A stretch of DNA of 64,000 nucleotides from an uncultured Desulfomonile sp. (GCA_903952205.1 CAJBEZ010000064.1:94001-158000), one strand, 5' to 3'. Counted from the stretch's first letter, positions 18,517 to 28,361 are shown. The notes: a model not told the origin generated them from the letters alone. A program made the numbers and translations.

Positions 18517-19953
18517 TTGCCCTCAAAAATAAGATTGTGGGAGAATGGTTCCCTGCTTCTGGGGATAACTTCGGTTGCTATCGGTCTGGCCGTATCTATC
18601 ATGGCCTTTTCAAGATTAAGAAGTTTCTTTTTGGTGGTCGTTCCATGTTTACCGTTTACCCTTCCAGGAGATCCCCTTGGATTTATACTCAAATCTTTAC
18701 CCAGCATTTTTTCTGTTTTTGTATCATTCATTTCTTCTGTAGCGGGTTTTTTCTTTGGGTTAAAATGGTTGTTTGAAGGGCTTCCCAAAATCTTCAGAAA
18801 GAAGCGGCAGATTACAGAACCGGGGGATTTGGCAAATCAAGAAAAAATTCTATCGTTCCTTGATTCAACCGATGTTTCTTCGTCATCTAAAACTTTATCC
18901 AACGAAAAATATTTCGATAACCACTTTTTGAGTAAATGGTTTTACCCGGGCGCTTCTGAATTTGCTTCTTATGTTTTGGTTTCAAATCTGAAATTTATGA
19001 CAGCCTTGGCCATACTACCGCTCCTCCACTATTTTCTGGTTTCAGGCCCAATTATGTTGAAACACTATATGGGAATTCAATTGAATTTCGTGGTTCCGTC
19101 TTTTAAGGATTTGTGGCTTTTGTTCGGGGGCCTCGTATTCACAAATACCGTTTTAGTTATTTCTTTTATTTCGCTGAAGAAAAAAACCTTCAAGTTCGAG
19201 AATAGGAATTTCCTGGTTTCTGGCGGGACCGCCATGGCTCTTTTCATGTGTGTCTTTGAGGAACTTTGCTCGCTGTTCAATCCACGTGACGCGTGGCGCA
19301 GTCCTCCCAGAAGGTTTATTTGTGATTACGTTGATGGATCGTACAAACTGGCAACCCTATTTGAGAGCTATCCTGTTCAAAAACATGGACATGTTAATTT
19401 CTTGGGTTATTTACTGTTTCCTTTGTCAGTTTGTTTTTTGATTTGGGGTTTTGCCACGTTGATCAATTTTAGACTTGATCTTCCAGATATGGAATATCAT
19501 GTGTTTTTTTATCGCTATTTTCTTGGAATGGTTGTGCAGATTGCTTTTCCGTGTTTTCTGATTATGGCCGCATTTCATTTGATGAGCCTTATTCAAAGGA
19601 TTGTTGAGATTTCAAGGTTCGATTCTCATCTCATAGCATGTTATTGTAAAATGGATAGTTCGTTGGAGGTTGCGCCATCTCATGAAACGGTCCCTACCTC
19701 CATTAAATGGCGCCATTTTTCAGGGTCCGAAAATGATTTGCTTCAATGGATTAAAAATCCTGAAAGTCTTAGGGAATTTTCTGTAAAAATCTGTTGGGCC
19801 AGGACAGAGACTGAGGCTCCCTTGATTTGGGAGTCACGTTGGATAACCTTGATGGAATCAGATCGAAAGCTTCAAGGTTTGATTGAACGACTTCTGGATG
19901 GTCTTAGAAAAGTACAGTTCGAAATGCGAGCCGTGCTGAATCAGGATCCTTGA
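18517..19953 (+). CDS. Polytopic membrane protein of unknown function
   Basis: 478 residues, unrecognised. Hydrophobic segments occur near residues 11-32, 38-47, 63-88, 160-182, 195-220, 235-255, 295-320 and 333-360, followed by a soluble C-terminal tail of about 110 residues. The start is TTG 18517 with AGGAG nine bases upstream. It has several Cys and a SRFDSHLIACYCKMD segment just after the last helix. Nothing about neighbours indicates a role. Confidence 0.6.
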   Translation: MPSKIRLWENGSLLLGITSVAIGLAVSIMAFSRLRSFFLVVVPCLPFTLPGDPLGFILKSLPSIFSVFVSFISSVAGFFFGLKWLFEGLPKIFRKKRQITEPGDLANQEKILSFLDSTDVSSSSKTLSNEKYFDNHFLSKWFYPGASEFASYVLVSNLKFMTALAILPLLHYFLVSGPIMLKHYMGIQLNFVVPSFKDLWLLFGGLVFTNTVLVISFISLKKKTFKFENRNFLVSGGTAMALFMCVFEELCSLFNPRDAWRSPPRRFICDYVDGSYKLATLFESYPVQKHGHVNFLGYLLFPLSVCFLIWGFATLINFRLDLPDMEYHVFFYRYFLGMVVQIAFPCFLIMAAFHLMSLIQRIVEISRFDSHLIACYCKMDSSLEVAPSHETVPTSIKWRHFSGSENDLLQWIKNPESLREFSVKICWARTETEAPLIWESRWITLMESDRKLQGLIERLLDGLRKVQFEMRAVLNQDP

Positions 19954-19990
19954 GTAGCCGCATGTTTCAGAAGAAGGTTGGTTCGAAAGA

Positions 19991-20024
19991 TAAAAAGGGC
20001 CACATTGTCGATGTAGCCCTTTAA
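19991..20024 (-). terminator. Terminator after acsE (end of CODH/ACS operon)
   Basis: A hairpin with arms around 19994-20005 and 20011-20023 (AAAGGGC against GCCCTTT plus an inner ACAT/ATGT pair). Read on the minus strand it is followed by a run of five T, so it should end the acs transcript. On the plus strand it may also stop the membrane-protein transcript. Confidence 0.75.
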
Positions 20025-20065
20025 AACGCGAATTATTTTCGGTTTTGATTAATTAGTCATTTCAG

Positions 20066-20956
20066 TTAAAGTTCCAGCCAGGAATGCGAGTACAGAGACT
20101 GACCGAGTAACAACTTAGCTGTTTTTACGTAATCAACCGCTCTCTTGTCCATTCCGCTCGTGTCAACATCTTCACCATCGACAACACTGCCAACCAGATT
20201 CACCAGATCCGTTGATCTGTCATGAGCTATGTCAACTATGACATCATCAAATCCGTCCATAATGGCTGATGTGATTCCGCATTTGATGAGAATGCAAAGA
20301 TAGACCTGGTTCAAAATGTCCCTCAGTTCATCCGGAGACCCATTCGAACAATTGGACAACCCGCACGTCGATTTGGAACCCGGCGCCAGATCAGGTAACC
20401 ATTGCATAAACGTAGTGCACCCCTGAAGCTCTTTTTGTTGAGAAGAGACAGGAACAACGATGGGATCAAACCAGATTTTTTCTAGTGATATTCCCAGTTC
20501 AGTCGTTTGGGTCATCATGCTGTCGAGTAAAACGGCCCTTTCATTTTCGTCCCTGGGGATACCTTCAGGTCCCCACATGAGGCCTACCATTTCACAGTCA
20601 TATTTGTTCACCAGCGGCAGTTGCAGAGCCATACGTTCTGGTGTAGCCATGATTGAATTGATCACGGCGCGACCCTTTTTGACCTTATAAACCTGGAGAC
20701 CGGCTTCTACGGCTTCATTGTTGGTGGTGTCCAGAAACAGAGGTAGGTCTGTGGCTTCCTGTACAGTCTTGACAAGCCACTGCATCATTTCTGAGCCGCC
20801 CTTACGGGCAGGTCCTAGGTTTAAATCCAAGAGATCCGCTCCTTTTTCCGTGAGCTTGGCGGCCCATTCCTGAATGGGTTTGGGATCTCTCTCTCGCATG
20901 GCGTTGCCGGTATACTTCGACATAATGTTGATGTTTTCAGCCACCACCTTTATCAT
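20066..20956 (-). CDS. acsE: Methyltetrahydrofolate:corrinoid iron-sulfur protein methyltransferase
   Basis: 296 residues of the pterin-binding TIM-barrel family. The N-terminal VVAENINIMS, DLLDLNLGPARKGG (near residues 42-55), FLDTTNNEA (near 73) and the Asn/Asp-rich folate pocket agree with AcsE. It moves the methyl group from methyl-tetrahydrofolate to the cobalt of the AcsC/AcsD corrinoid protein. A good AGGAGG precedes ATG 20956. It is the last gene of the CODH/ACS operon. It is longer than Moorella AcsE (about 262), with extra length near the Cys-containing GLSNCSNGS region and the C-terminus. Confidence 0.93.
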   Translation of the reverse strand: MIKVVAENINIMSKYTGNAMRERDPKPIQEWAAKLTEKGADLLDLNLGPARKGGSEMMQWLVKTVQEATDLPLFLDTTNNEAVEAGLQVYKVKKGRAVINSIMATPERMALQLPLVNKYDCEMVGLMWGPEGIPRDENERAVLLDSMMTQTTELGISLEKIWFDPIVVPVSSQQKELQGCTTFMQWLPDLAPGSKSTCGLSNCSNGSPDELRDILNQVYLCILIKCGITSAIMDGFDDVIVDIAHDRSTDLVNLVGSVVDGEDVDTSGMDKRAVDYVKTAKLLLGQSLYSHSWLEL

Positions 20957-21080
20957 CGGATGATTACCTCCTGATTTATATGCTGTCTCTTGGTGAAATT
21001 ATGTGTCTAGGTTTGTGAAAATAACACACTCGGTCGGAATATCAAAGATGTTCCTGTCTCTTATGAGCAAATATATACAT

Positions 21081-21115
21081 TGACCTGTTCGGAGAAACCA
21101 GTTCCGAACAGGTCA
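21081..21115 (-). other. Intercistronic hairpin between acsC and acsE
   Basis: Perfect 13-bp inverted repeat (21081-21093 with 21103-21115) and a nine-base loop. No T-run follows on the minus strand, so it looks like an mRNA-stability or processing element more than a strong terminator. Confidence 0.7.
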
Positions 21116-21142
21116 GAAATGTTAAAATATCTCGGAATAACA

Positions 21143-22483
21143 CTAAATAAAGTTTTGCCTCAAATAGGCGGGAATGTGCGCTCCTTCCCGGGGACCTATG
21201 GCAATTTCCCAATTAGGCAACTCCTCTTCGAGATCGCCGCTGATGATTGCCGCAGCTCCAGGTATTACGAGCTTCTTTAAACCTGTTTTATCTTCTATTC
21301 CGCATTTCTTGACAAATGGTCCTATCACGTCACCAACAAATTTGCCGGCGGCCCAGGCGGTCAGCACCGACAGTCCGTCAGTGTTGAGCACCAAGAGCCA
21401 TGCGGGAACTCTGCTGGATTCCACTTCACCGGATACAATAAAATAAGTAAGCGAGAAATTGCTGGTTATCAGCACCGGTGACTTATCATCCGGATTATTT
21501 ATGGGATAAATACCCTGTTCCGTTGTCATGGGCCGTTGAGGATCGGTAAATATGTTAAGTCGTTGGAGTAACAACGGAAAAAGAACTTCACCCTTGAGTT
21601 CACTCAGAATTTCGATTCCGGCATATTTTGATATGAATGTTCCAGCCACTATTGTCTCGTCAATTGGATTGTCGGACATTGCGCACGGAAACACTATGGT
21701 CGGAAACCCAAGTGGTCTATAGAGTTTCTCCAATGCCAGTCTTCTTATCATGACCTGATCTCGGAGCTGTTCCGCCAGACTTAGATTATCTACAGAAAGT
21801 ACGAGATCTTTGTGGCCCTTTGCTGTCAATTTAGCCGATAAAGCGGCCAAGAGCCCAACTTTGGGAGCTTTAATCGCCAAAGGACAGTCAAATTCTTTGG
21901 CCAAATCCGACATGCTGTCAAGATTGGCTTCAGTGGCCGCATATAGCAGTGGCTTGTTCTTGCCTACTTCGGCAAGGGCCGCTTTAAAAGAGTCTAAATT
22001 TTCACTTATCAGCACCAGGGCCGCTCCCGCTTCGCTTGCTTTCTTGGCAATGGCGGCGAACCGATCGGAAGCCCCTTCGTCTTTTACGGCTATCAGTTCT
22101 GACTTAAGTGTTAATCCAACGCGTTCGTATCGAAGTTCTTTAAAGGCGGCGAGTTTTTTGTCAACACTCTCATCTGTTTCGGACGTGGAAATGAGACACC
22201 CCAATCCAGTTGGATTGTTAAATGTCTTATCATGGCGGAAAAGCACCGTTTCTCCGCCAACCTTAACGGCCGCGGCATCAACTCCTATCTGAACGGTTCT
22301 AATCGGAGGAGCCGACGCTGAAGCCAGTTTTTCCTTTGCCTCATCAGAAACGTATGGACAGAGCGAAAGTTCCGCTTTCCCAGCGGCCAGATTCATGGCA
22401 AACGCCAGGCACGTGGGAACACCGCATTCTCCACAGTTTTTCTTCGGCATCATTTTAAAGATTTGAATTCCAGAAAGCGCCAT
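21143..22483 (-). CDS. acsC: Corrinoid iron-sulfur protein large subunit (gamma)
   Basis: 446 residues, the usual length. The N-terminal 4Fe-4S motif CGECGVPTC plus a later Cys (near residues 17-42) holds the cluster that keeps cobalt reduced. The middle is a TIM-barrel-like domain and the C-terminal B12-binding part ends GREGAHIPAYL. Together with AcsD it forms the CFeSP that takes the methyl group from AcsE and passes it to acetyl-CoA synthase. The start has GGGAGG upstream. It lies between acsB and acsE on one strand. Confidence 0.95.
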   Translation of the reverse strand: MALSGIQIFKMMPKKNCGECGVPTCLAFAMNLAAGKAELSLCPYVSDEAKEKLASASAPPIRTVQIGVDAAAVKVGGETVLFRHDKTFNNPTGLGCLISTSETDESVDKKLAAFKELRYERVGLTLKSELIAVKDEGASDRFAAIAKKASEAGAALVLISENLDSFKAALAEVGKNKPLLYAATEANLDSMSDLAKEFDCPLAIKAPKVGLLAALSAKLTAKGHKDLVLSVDNLSLAEQLRDQVMIRRLALEKLYRPLGFPTIVFPCAMSDNPIDETIVAGTFISKYAGIEILSELKGEVLFPLLLQRLNIFTDPQRPMTTEQGIYPINNPDDKSPVLITSNFSLTYFIVSGEVESSRVPAWLLVLNTDGLSVLTAWAAGKFVGDVIGPFVKKCGIEDKTGLKKLVIPGAAAIISGDLEEELPNWEIAIGPREGAHIPAYLRQNFI

Positions 22484-22555
22484 CGATAAAAACCTCCCTC
22501 TCGAGGCAAAATCCCCTGTCAGAATTGTGAGAATTCCTTCAAAGATTCAAATTTA

Positions 22556-22585
22556 GCAGGGGGTTGATCTACATTAACCCCCTGC
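22556..22585 (-). other. Intercistronic hairpin between acsB and acsC
   Basis: Perfect 10-bp GC-rich inverted repeat (22556-22565 with 22576-22585), ten-base loop, not followed by a T-run on the minus strand. It sits in the 147-bp gap between the two genes. Confidence 0.7.
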
Positions 22586-22630
22586 AATGGGAAGGGTCAA
22601 ATGAAAAACGCACAATTCGAAAAGAAATTA

Positions 22631-24838
22631 TTAGCCGACGATAGATTCCATGTTCACAGCCGGGTGTTCTTTCTCCTGGAGGAACGGCAGAATTTCGTCT
22701 TCGGTCACGCCCACGGTTTCATCCGCGATTCGGTCAGCCAAGTTTGAAATTCCCAGTTTATCTCCTTGGGCGTTGATCTTGTCCCTGAGCATTTCTTTAA
22801 GGTTCTTGGGCAACCATACCAATCTGGCGATCCCGCCTTCGGCTGAAACAAATTTGTCGGAAACTATGTAGAGCTTGCTGTGGCCAACAAAGCCGGGCGT
22901 AACGTTTCCACCACCTGCGCTACCCGCCAGCGTAGTAAACTTCATACCGCAAGGAGTCATTCCCTTGTAATCACGATCAACACTCATTACTCCATTGCAA
23001 ATAGGAAGAACCGCTGCAATGGCCTCGAAGCATCCGCATGAAGTCATCGGGCTTTCCATGATCGAGTAGGCGCTACATCCAACAACTTTGCCACGAGAGG
23101 CTTTGCTCACAAAGTCGTTGACGCCTTCCCATTGGCCCAGTCTATCGTCCAGGACCTTGCCCTTTTCGATCGGCTGGTTGGGGCCGGTGGGATTGATTTC
23201 ATTGGAGGCCTTGCAATCCAACCAGTTGTACGCTCCACATAGACCGGTTCTTTCAGGCGTGACAACGCACACATGCGTAGGGGCAAAACTCTGACAAAGT
23301 GTGCAAGAGAAATAGATGCCCTCATCCTCATCTTTCATACCCTGAACTCTTGAATCTCTGACCGCGTATGCTTCTTTAGCCTGCTTTAGGAGTTCGTCGC
23401 ATTTTGCCTGCTCGGTAAAAATAGTAACTTTTACCTTATCAAGAACCGCCCCGAAATCCTGATGGTATTTGGCATGTAGGATGGACCCTATATGTTTCAG
23501 GGAAAAGCCTTTTTCGACCGCACCCTTGCCAATGCGTACCCAGGCTATATCGCGCTGTCCTATATGCATAAGCCCTTGAGCATAGTTGATAAGGTGGTGA
23601 ATCTGGCGTTCCAGGATCGGTTCAAAGTCAGATTGCATTTTTCTACCGGCCACTTCCACGTAAATACCTATCGGCAGGCGCGTGCCCGGTTTGATATCCT
23701 TGAGATCAGGTCCGATCAGGTCGACTTGGCCATCTTCGATTTCATTCATGTCTTTCATGACTGTCAATTCAACACCGGTAGTCTTTCCACCACCAGCTTC
23801 CATGTGAATGTCGTCGCCTCTAATCCTCTCACCTTCAAACGCCGGTCCATAAGCCACCGGAACAGGAACTTCCGTCACTGTTACCTTGAGGCCTCTGACT
23901 TCGATGGCTTTAGCAACAATATCCTTATGAGCAATGTTCGACACAACGTGTTCGTAGGTACAAACGCCAGTGGGAAGAATTTCGGGAATCGGGGTATCAG
24001 CGATCGTGGGGAAGCCATAATTTATGGCGCCTGCGGCGGCGGCGTACCATTCATTATCGACATCGCCAAGGGCGAGAACAAACGCAAAGACTCGGTCTTT
24101 GTTGTAGATCAAAACCTTCCTGAAATCTCCAGGCTGGATGCCTCCAAAGCTAAGAGCGGCTCTGGTTGCAAAACCAACAGCGAAAATGGCGGAAGAGATA
24201 TCAGGGCCGAAAGGCACAAGTCTTGTTGGCCATCCTACCTGGACTCCAGCTTCTTTTAGCTGCTGGCTGAATGTCGTTCCTTTGTGATTCGCAGCCATGA
24301 ACACATAGAGATTCTTCTTCTGAAGTTCCAAAGCCATATCGGCCGCAATTTCTTTTGTGGGAGCCGACCCTACTATCGCCGCAAATCCCGGAGCTGTTCC
24401 ATCAACGAACTCCACGCCTCTTTTCCTGAGGATGATGTCGTCGGCCGCTCCAAGCCACAATTTGTCATCAGTGGGATCTTCCGCCGGCAGGTAGAAATCA
24501 GGATCTTCCAGATATCTTATCGCTTCGATAATTTCAAAATTGAACAGCGTGGCCATACCCGCGTCCAAAACCGGACCAAGGTATGGAAGGTGAGTCTTTT
24601 CCCTTACAAGGGGGGGCAGTAACTGTTCGGACCTGTCCAAAACCAGCCCCGCATCTCCCAGATTCTTAACAGGAAACCCTAAAATACCGTAAATTACGGG
24701 TAGGTAGTAGCCTGTATTTGGGAACGCTATTTCCTGTTTTTGACCGTATTTTTTCACCGCTTGCTCATAACTCTTACGGGCTTTTTCGTAGACTTTATGA
24801 GATCCGGCTATAACATTCGCTGCAACTATCTTGGACAC
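22631..24838 (-). CDS. acsB: Acetyl-CoA synthase (CODH/ACS complex)
   Basis: 735 residues, close to the bacterial ACS length of about 729. The A-cluster cubane ligands are visible as CTLC, VCVV and LCGA (near residues 504-528), and the Cys-Gly-Cys that holds the nickel sites appears in TSCGCFE (near 594). It joins the CFeSP methyl group, CO from CODH and CoA into acetyl-CoA. The start is GTG 24838 with AGGAG seven bases upstream. It follows the AcsD-CooS fusion gene by 82 bp. Confidence 0.97.
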   Translation of the reverse strand: MSKIVAANVIAGSHKVYEKARKSYEQAVKKYGQKQEIAFPNTGYYLPVIYGILGFPVKNLGDAGLVLDRSEQLLPPLVREKTHLPYLGPVLDAGMATLFNFEIIEAIRYLEDPDFYLPAEDPTDDKLWLGAADDIILRKRGVEFVDGTAPGFAAIVGSAPTKEIAADMALELQKKNLYVFMAANHKGTTFSQQLKEAGVQVGWPTRLVPFGPDISSAIFAVGFATRAALSFGGIQPGDFRKVLIYNKDRVFAFVLALGDVDNEWYAAAAGAINYGFPTIADTPIPEILPTGVCTYEHVVSNIAHKDIVAKAIEVRGLKVTVTEVPVPVAYGPAFEGERIRGDDIHMEAGGGKTTGVELTVMKDMNEIEDGQVDLIGPDLKDIKPGTRLPIGIYVEVAGRKMQSDFEPILERQIHHLINYAQGLMHIGQRDIAWVRIGKGAVEKGFSLKHIGSILHAKYHQDFGAVLDKVKVTIFTEQAKCDELLKQAKEAYAVRDSRVQGMKDEDEGIYFSCTLCQSFAPTHVCVVTPERTGLCGAYNWLDCKASNEINPTGPNQPIEKGKVLDDRLGQWEGVNDFVSKASRGKVVGCSAYSIMESPMTSCGCFEAIAAVLPICNGVMSVDRDYKGMTPCGMKFTTLAGSAGGGNVTPGFVGHSKLYIVSDKFVSAEGGIARLVWLPKNLKEMLRDKINAQGDKLGISNLADRIADETVGVTEDEILPFLQEKEHPAVNMESIVG

Positions 24839-24880
24839 TGCATATCTCCTTCTATGGAAATGTTAAGGCTTATCGAGTTT

Positions 24881-24902
24881 GGAAGGGGACAAATCCCCTT
24901 CC
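24881..24902 (-). other. Intercistronic hairpin between the AcsD-CooS fusion and acsB
   Basis: Perfect 9-bp inverted repeat (24881-24889 with 24894-24902), four-base loop. No T-run follows on the minus strand. It is one of a series of hairpins, one per gap in this part of the operon. Confidence 0.7.
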
Positions 24903-24920
24903 ATTCGAAACCGCTGTCGG

Positions 24921-27900
24921 TTAACCTGCTATATCACGCCTCATGGCCATATCCATAAGGACTCTTTCGCGGGCCTTATCTATGCCCAGGGCCTTACGTT
25001 TTTCGTCAATGTGCGCTATGCACCTCTTGGCCATCTCGTATGGATCCTTATCCACCATGTCCCATTTCCCGCCATAAGTTTTTTCAATGTCCTTGAAGAG
25101 ATAATTCGTGCAGACATCTTCATTGATCGTTGGGAATCCTCCGCCAAGAAGGACATAACATCCTGATGCGACGAAATACTGACCGATGGATATGGCTTTT
25201 TCACTCATCCATTCCGGAGCTACACCTACCGCTGGAACGTCTGAAATGTCATCACCAAGACCTCCATCCCTGACAACCGCTGTAGCGGCTATAAGGATAC
25301 GGGAGTTGTCAACACATGACCCCATATGGAGGCAGGGAGGAATACCTACGGTCTCGCAAACTTCCGCCAATCCCTGTCCGGCGTATTTCTTCGCTGCGTC
25401 CGGGGATAGCAGGCCGGCCTTGCCCAAGGCGATAGCCGAGCATCCGGTCGTCAGGACCAACACGTCGTTCTTTATAAGTTCCTTGGCCAGCTCAACATGT
25501 AGATAGTCCATTTTTACTCTTGCGTTCCCACATCCAACTATTCCTGCCAGACCTCTGATGCGTCCATTGATGATGTTGTCGTTCAATGGACGGTACGAAG
25601 CGCGGAACATGCCGCCCAACATGTAATTGATGGTTTCATGGCTGAAACCAACAACCATGTCCTGTTGTTCAGAGGGAATATGGATTTTGTTTTTGTCGCG
25701 GTTGGGGAAGTTATCAATGGCTTCCCTAATGATAGCCTTTGCGGTTTCCAATCCATATTTTTCATCATAAGCGTAATGCTTGTACGCTCCTTGCATCTTC
25801 GCAATTGGACTGGTGGTAATGATCTGAGTATGGAAGCACTTGGCCAACTCAGCGACACCCTGCATGATGCATTGCACATCAACGACCATGGTTTCCAATG
25901 CGCCTGTAATGATAGCAAGTTCCTGCTGCAGATAATTCCCTGCAATAGGAATTCCGTGCCGCATGAGGATTTCATTGGAGGTACAGCAAATACCGCCCAA
26001 ACTGATTCCACCTGTAGCGCCTTTGCTCTTTGCATAGGCTATCATTTCCGGATCCTGAACAGCCTGAACGATAATTTCCGATAATGACGGCTCATGCCCA
26101 TGAACGATTATGTTTACAGTGTCTTCTTTCATGCACCCCAGGTTGACTTTACCCAAAATCGGCACCGGAGTTCCATAGAGAGCGTCGGAAAGGTCTGTGG
26201 CAATCATTGATCCGCCCCAGCCATCACCGATGGCGCATTTCGTGGCTAGTCGAATGATATGCTCCATCTCCTGGTTCACGCCCATGTGAGTCATGTGCAT
26301 AACTTCGACAACGGATCGGTCGATTCCCGTCGGGATAACTCCTTCGTTGCGCCAGATTTCCTGACGTTTGAGAGGAGCGCGCTTGATGTTCATTATTTCG
26401 CCGTGCTGCTTACCATATTCGGCGAGGGCTTTCTTACCGACGTCTATGGCTATATCCTTGAATTCCCGACCCTCTGTCTCTACGTCGTAATCCATGGCCA
26501 GAGCCAGGACTTTTGGTTTATCTTTTATTGAATAGTCCGGCAATTCACCTTGCGCCGCTAAAAGGAAAGTATGAGCCACGTGGCGTCCGTGATCGCTATG
26601 TGCCGACGCGCCGGCGGCAACCATACGCGCAAAGTTTCTCGCCGCTATGGTTTCTGGGGTAGCTCCGCATAAACCAGTCCTTAGCTTACGGTCTTCGGGA
26701 GTTTCGTTTTTTCCTTTAGGAGGCAACACCCGGCAGGGTCCCATGTTGCATATTTTGCAGCAGGTTCCGCCCTTTCCTATTGGGCATGCGGTCATTGTGC
26801 GGGCACGGTGGAAGGCGGTCTTGTACCCACCTTCATCAGCCAGTTTGAGACCTTCAAGCGTAACGTCACAGGCCGTATATTCCGTCCAGTCGACAGGCCC
26901 CAATTCTTTTTTCTTCATTGGAGCCGCAAATACTACTTCAGCCTCAGCCTTCGCAGCAGGAGCGCCCTCGACTGCGGCGGCCTTCACAGCGGGAGCCGCG
27001 CCGGCGCTGGGAGCCTTACCCGACAGCACAGTGTCAAGACCCGCCATCATGGAAGTAAGGCCCTTAAGCGCCTTGAACGCGCCTACCATTTCTTTTAGAC
27101 CCTGAATATCATCCTTGGTCAATTGACCCATAATTGCTTCCTCCTCTTCGTCCGTCACATCGGCAACGGGCGCCTTAGCTATTTCCAGCGCTTTACTTGT
27201 TTTTTCCGGTTTAGGTTCGATTGCTTGCGGTTTAACTTCTTCAACCTTAACTTCTACGGTAATTTCTGTTGGTTTAGGAGGTTCAACGGCTTTAAGAGCG
27301 GGTTTGGTTTCCACCTTTGGTTTGGGTGGTTCCGCAGGCTTGGGAGCCGCAGCGGCCGGTTTGGCGGGTTCCTTGGGAGCCTCGGCGGCCAATGACATGT
27401 CTACGGCCATGGACGCTAAATCTGTCTTCTCGGTGATTGAACCCAAATACTTCCTGATATGCTCGAGGGTCTTGGGACTGCGCAATATCAATAAGTCCGA
27501 TCCCGCCTGTAACGCGCTTAACGCAGTCACACTCTCCAGATTCACTCCCCTTAATGACGCGTCCCCCAGTTTACCGTCCGATGGTAACTTCGCCTCTTTG
27601 GTCTTCCAGACTTCCTCGGCTATGTTATTTATTATCGGATACTGAAGCTTGTCATCATTTTGCGTCAACGCCGCCTGGCGTAAACGCTCCATGATCGAAT
27701 AACAATACTCCATCCCATAACCGACGGAACCGGTTGTCGGATCTATAAGTATCTTGTCCGACGGCACTCCAAGATTCTCCAGCAATATGTTGAGCTGCTT
27801 GGCCAAATTGATGTCTATCGGCGAATTCGCCGCTACAACCTGTTTATACGCTATGGCCGCAGCCCCAATCTGCTTATAGTTGCCTTCCGTCACAGGACCC

Positions 27901-28361
27901 AACACCACGTTGTGCCCGGCGCAAGCCTCAGCCACAGCCTTCAGAACCTCCGTGTTCTTCTGCTCATTGGACACCCCCCAAACTATAAGGGGCGTGTCTA
28001 TGGCCTCAGCTACCTTCCTAGCTGTTTCAGCGGCATGCTCAGCGGATAAATTCTTGCCATTGGGGTCAGTCCCCGCCAACCATAAGCAAACCAGGTCGGC
28101 CTTATATTCCTCTACACACTTCTTGGCCCATGCGACCGGGTCCCCAGTTACACCCCTGAATGGCTCCAACGCCTCGTCAGCCCACTCTTCAGGCTCTATA
28201 TCCAAAACCTGAAGAGCCAACTTCGGAACATGCGGCCCCTCTCCTTCAAAACTATAAAAACTGTAGCCCGTCTCTCCGCCTAACACTACCTCCTTGCCAG
28301 GCTTGCCTATTCTAACCTCGCGTATCTTCCCCGAATACTTCATTTTCGGCAGTTCAGCCAT
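24921..28361 (-). CDS. Fusion of AcsD (CFeSP small subunit) with CooS-type CO dehydrogenase
   Basis: One uninterrupted frame of 1146 codons. Residues 1 to about 330 are AcsD, the corrinoid protein small subunit with a TIM-barrel fold. Residues about 331-485 are a Pro/Ala/Lys-rich linker that contains a helix motif DDIQGLKEMVGAFKAL near 416-431. From about 487 the rest is a complete CooS. CODH cluster cysteines are seen in CPIGKGGTCCKICNMGPC (near 523-541). C-cluster ligands are the His in VHGHEPS (near 757) and Cys in GICCTS, DVQCIM, VGCGN, TTGCSA and MGSCVDN (near 792, 829, 944, 974 and 1015). It reduces CO2 to CO for AcsB. In known operons acsD and the CODH gene are separate. Confidence 0.93.
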   Translation of the reverse strand: MAELPKMKYSGKIREVRIGKPGKEVVLGGETGYSFYSFEGEGPHVPKLALQVLDIEPEEWADEALEPFRGVTGDPVAWAKKCVEEYKADLVCLWLAGTDPNGKNLSAEHAAETARKVAEAIDTPLIVWGVSNEQKNTEVLKAVAEACAGHNVVLGPVTEGNYKQIGAAAIAYKQVVAANSPIDINLAKQLNILLENLGVPSDKILIDPTTGSVGYGMEYCYSIMERLRQAALTQNDDKLQYPIINNIAEEVWKTKEAKLPSDGKLGDASLRGVNLESVTALSALQAGSDLLILRSPKTLEHIRKYLGSITEKTDLASMAVDMSLAAEAPKEPAKPAAAAPKPAEPPKPKVETKPALKAVEPPKPTEITVEVKVEEVKPQAIEPKPEKTSKALEIAKAPVADVTDEEEEAIMGQLTKDDIQGLKEMVGAFKALKGLTSMMAGLDTVLSGKAPSAGAAPAVKAAAVEGAPAAKAEAEVVFAAPMKKKELGPVDWTEYTACDVTLEGLKLADEGGYKTAFHRARTMTACPIGKGGTCCKICNMGPCRVLPPKGKNETPEDRKLRTGLCGATPETIAARNFARMVAAGASAHSDHGRHVAHTFLLAAQGELPDYSIKDKPKVLALAMDYDVETEGREFKDIAIDVGKKALAEYGKQHGEIMNIKRAPLKRQEIWRNEGVIPTGIDRSVVEVMHMTHMGVNQEMEHIIRLATKCAIGDGWGGSMIATDLSDALYGTPVPILGKVNLGCMKEDTVNIIVHGHEPSLSEIIVQAVQDPEMIAYAKSKGATGGISLGGICCTSNEILMRHGIPIAGNYLQQELAIITGALETMVVDVQCIMQGVAELAKCFHTQIITTSPIAKMQGAYKHYAYDEKYGLETAKAIIREAIDNFPNRDKNKIHIPSEQQDMVVGFSHETINYMLGGMFRASYRPLNDNIINGRIRGLAGIVGCGNARVKMDYLHVELAKELIKNDVLVLTTGCSAIALGKAGLLSPDAAKKYAGQGLAEVCETVGIPPCLHMGSCVDNSRILIAATAVVRDGGLGDDISDVPAVGVAPEWMSEKAISIGQYFVASGCYVLLGGGFPTINEDVCTNYLFKDIEKTYGGKWDMVDKDPYEMAKRCIAHIDEKRKALGIDKARERVLMDMAMRRDIAG

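Noticed and set aside
23492-24259. 255-codon open frame opposite to acsB
   Set aside because: It is antisense to a well-conserved gene, has no ribosome-binding site and a Phe/His/Arg-rich composition typical of a shadow frame.
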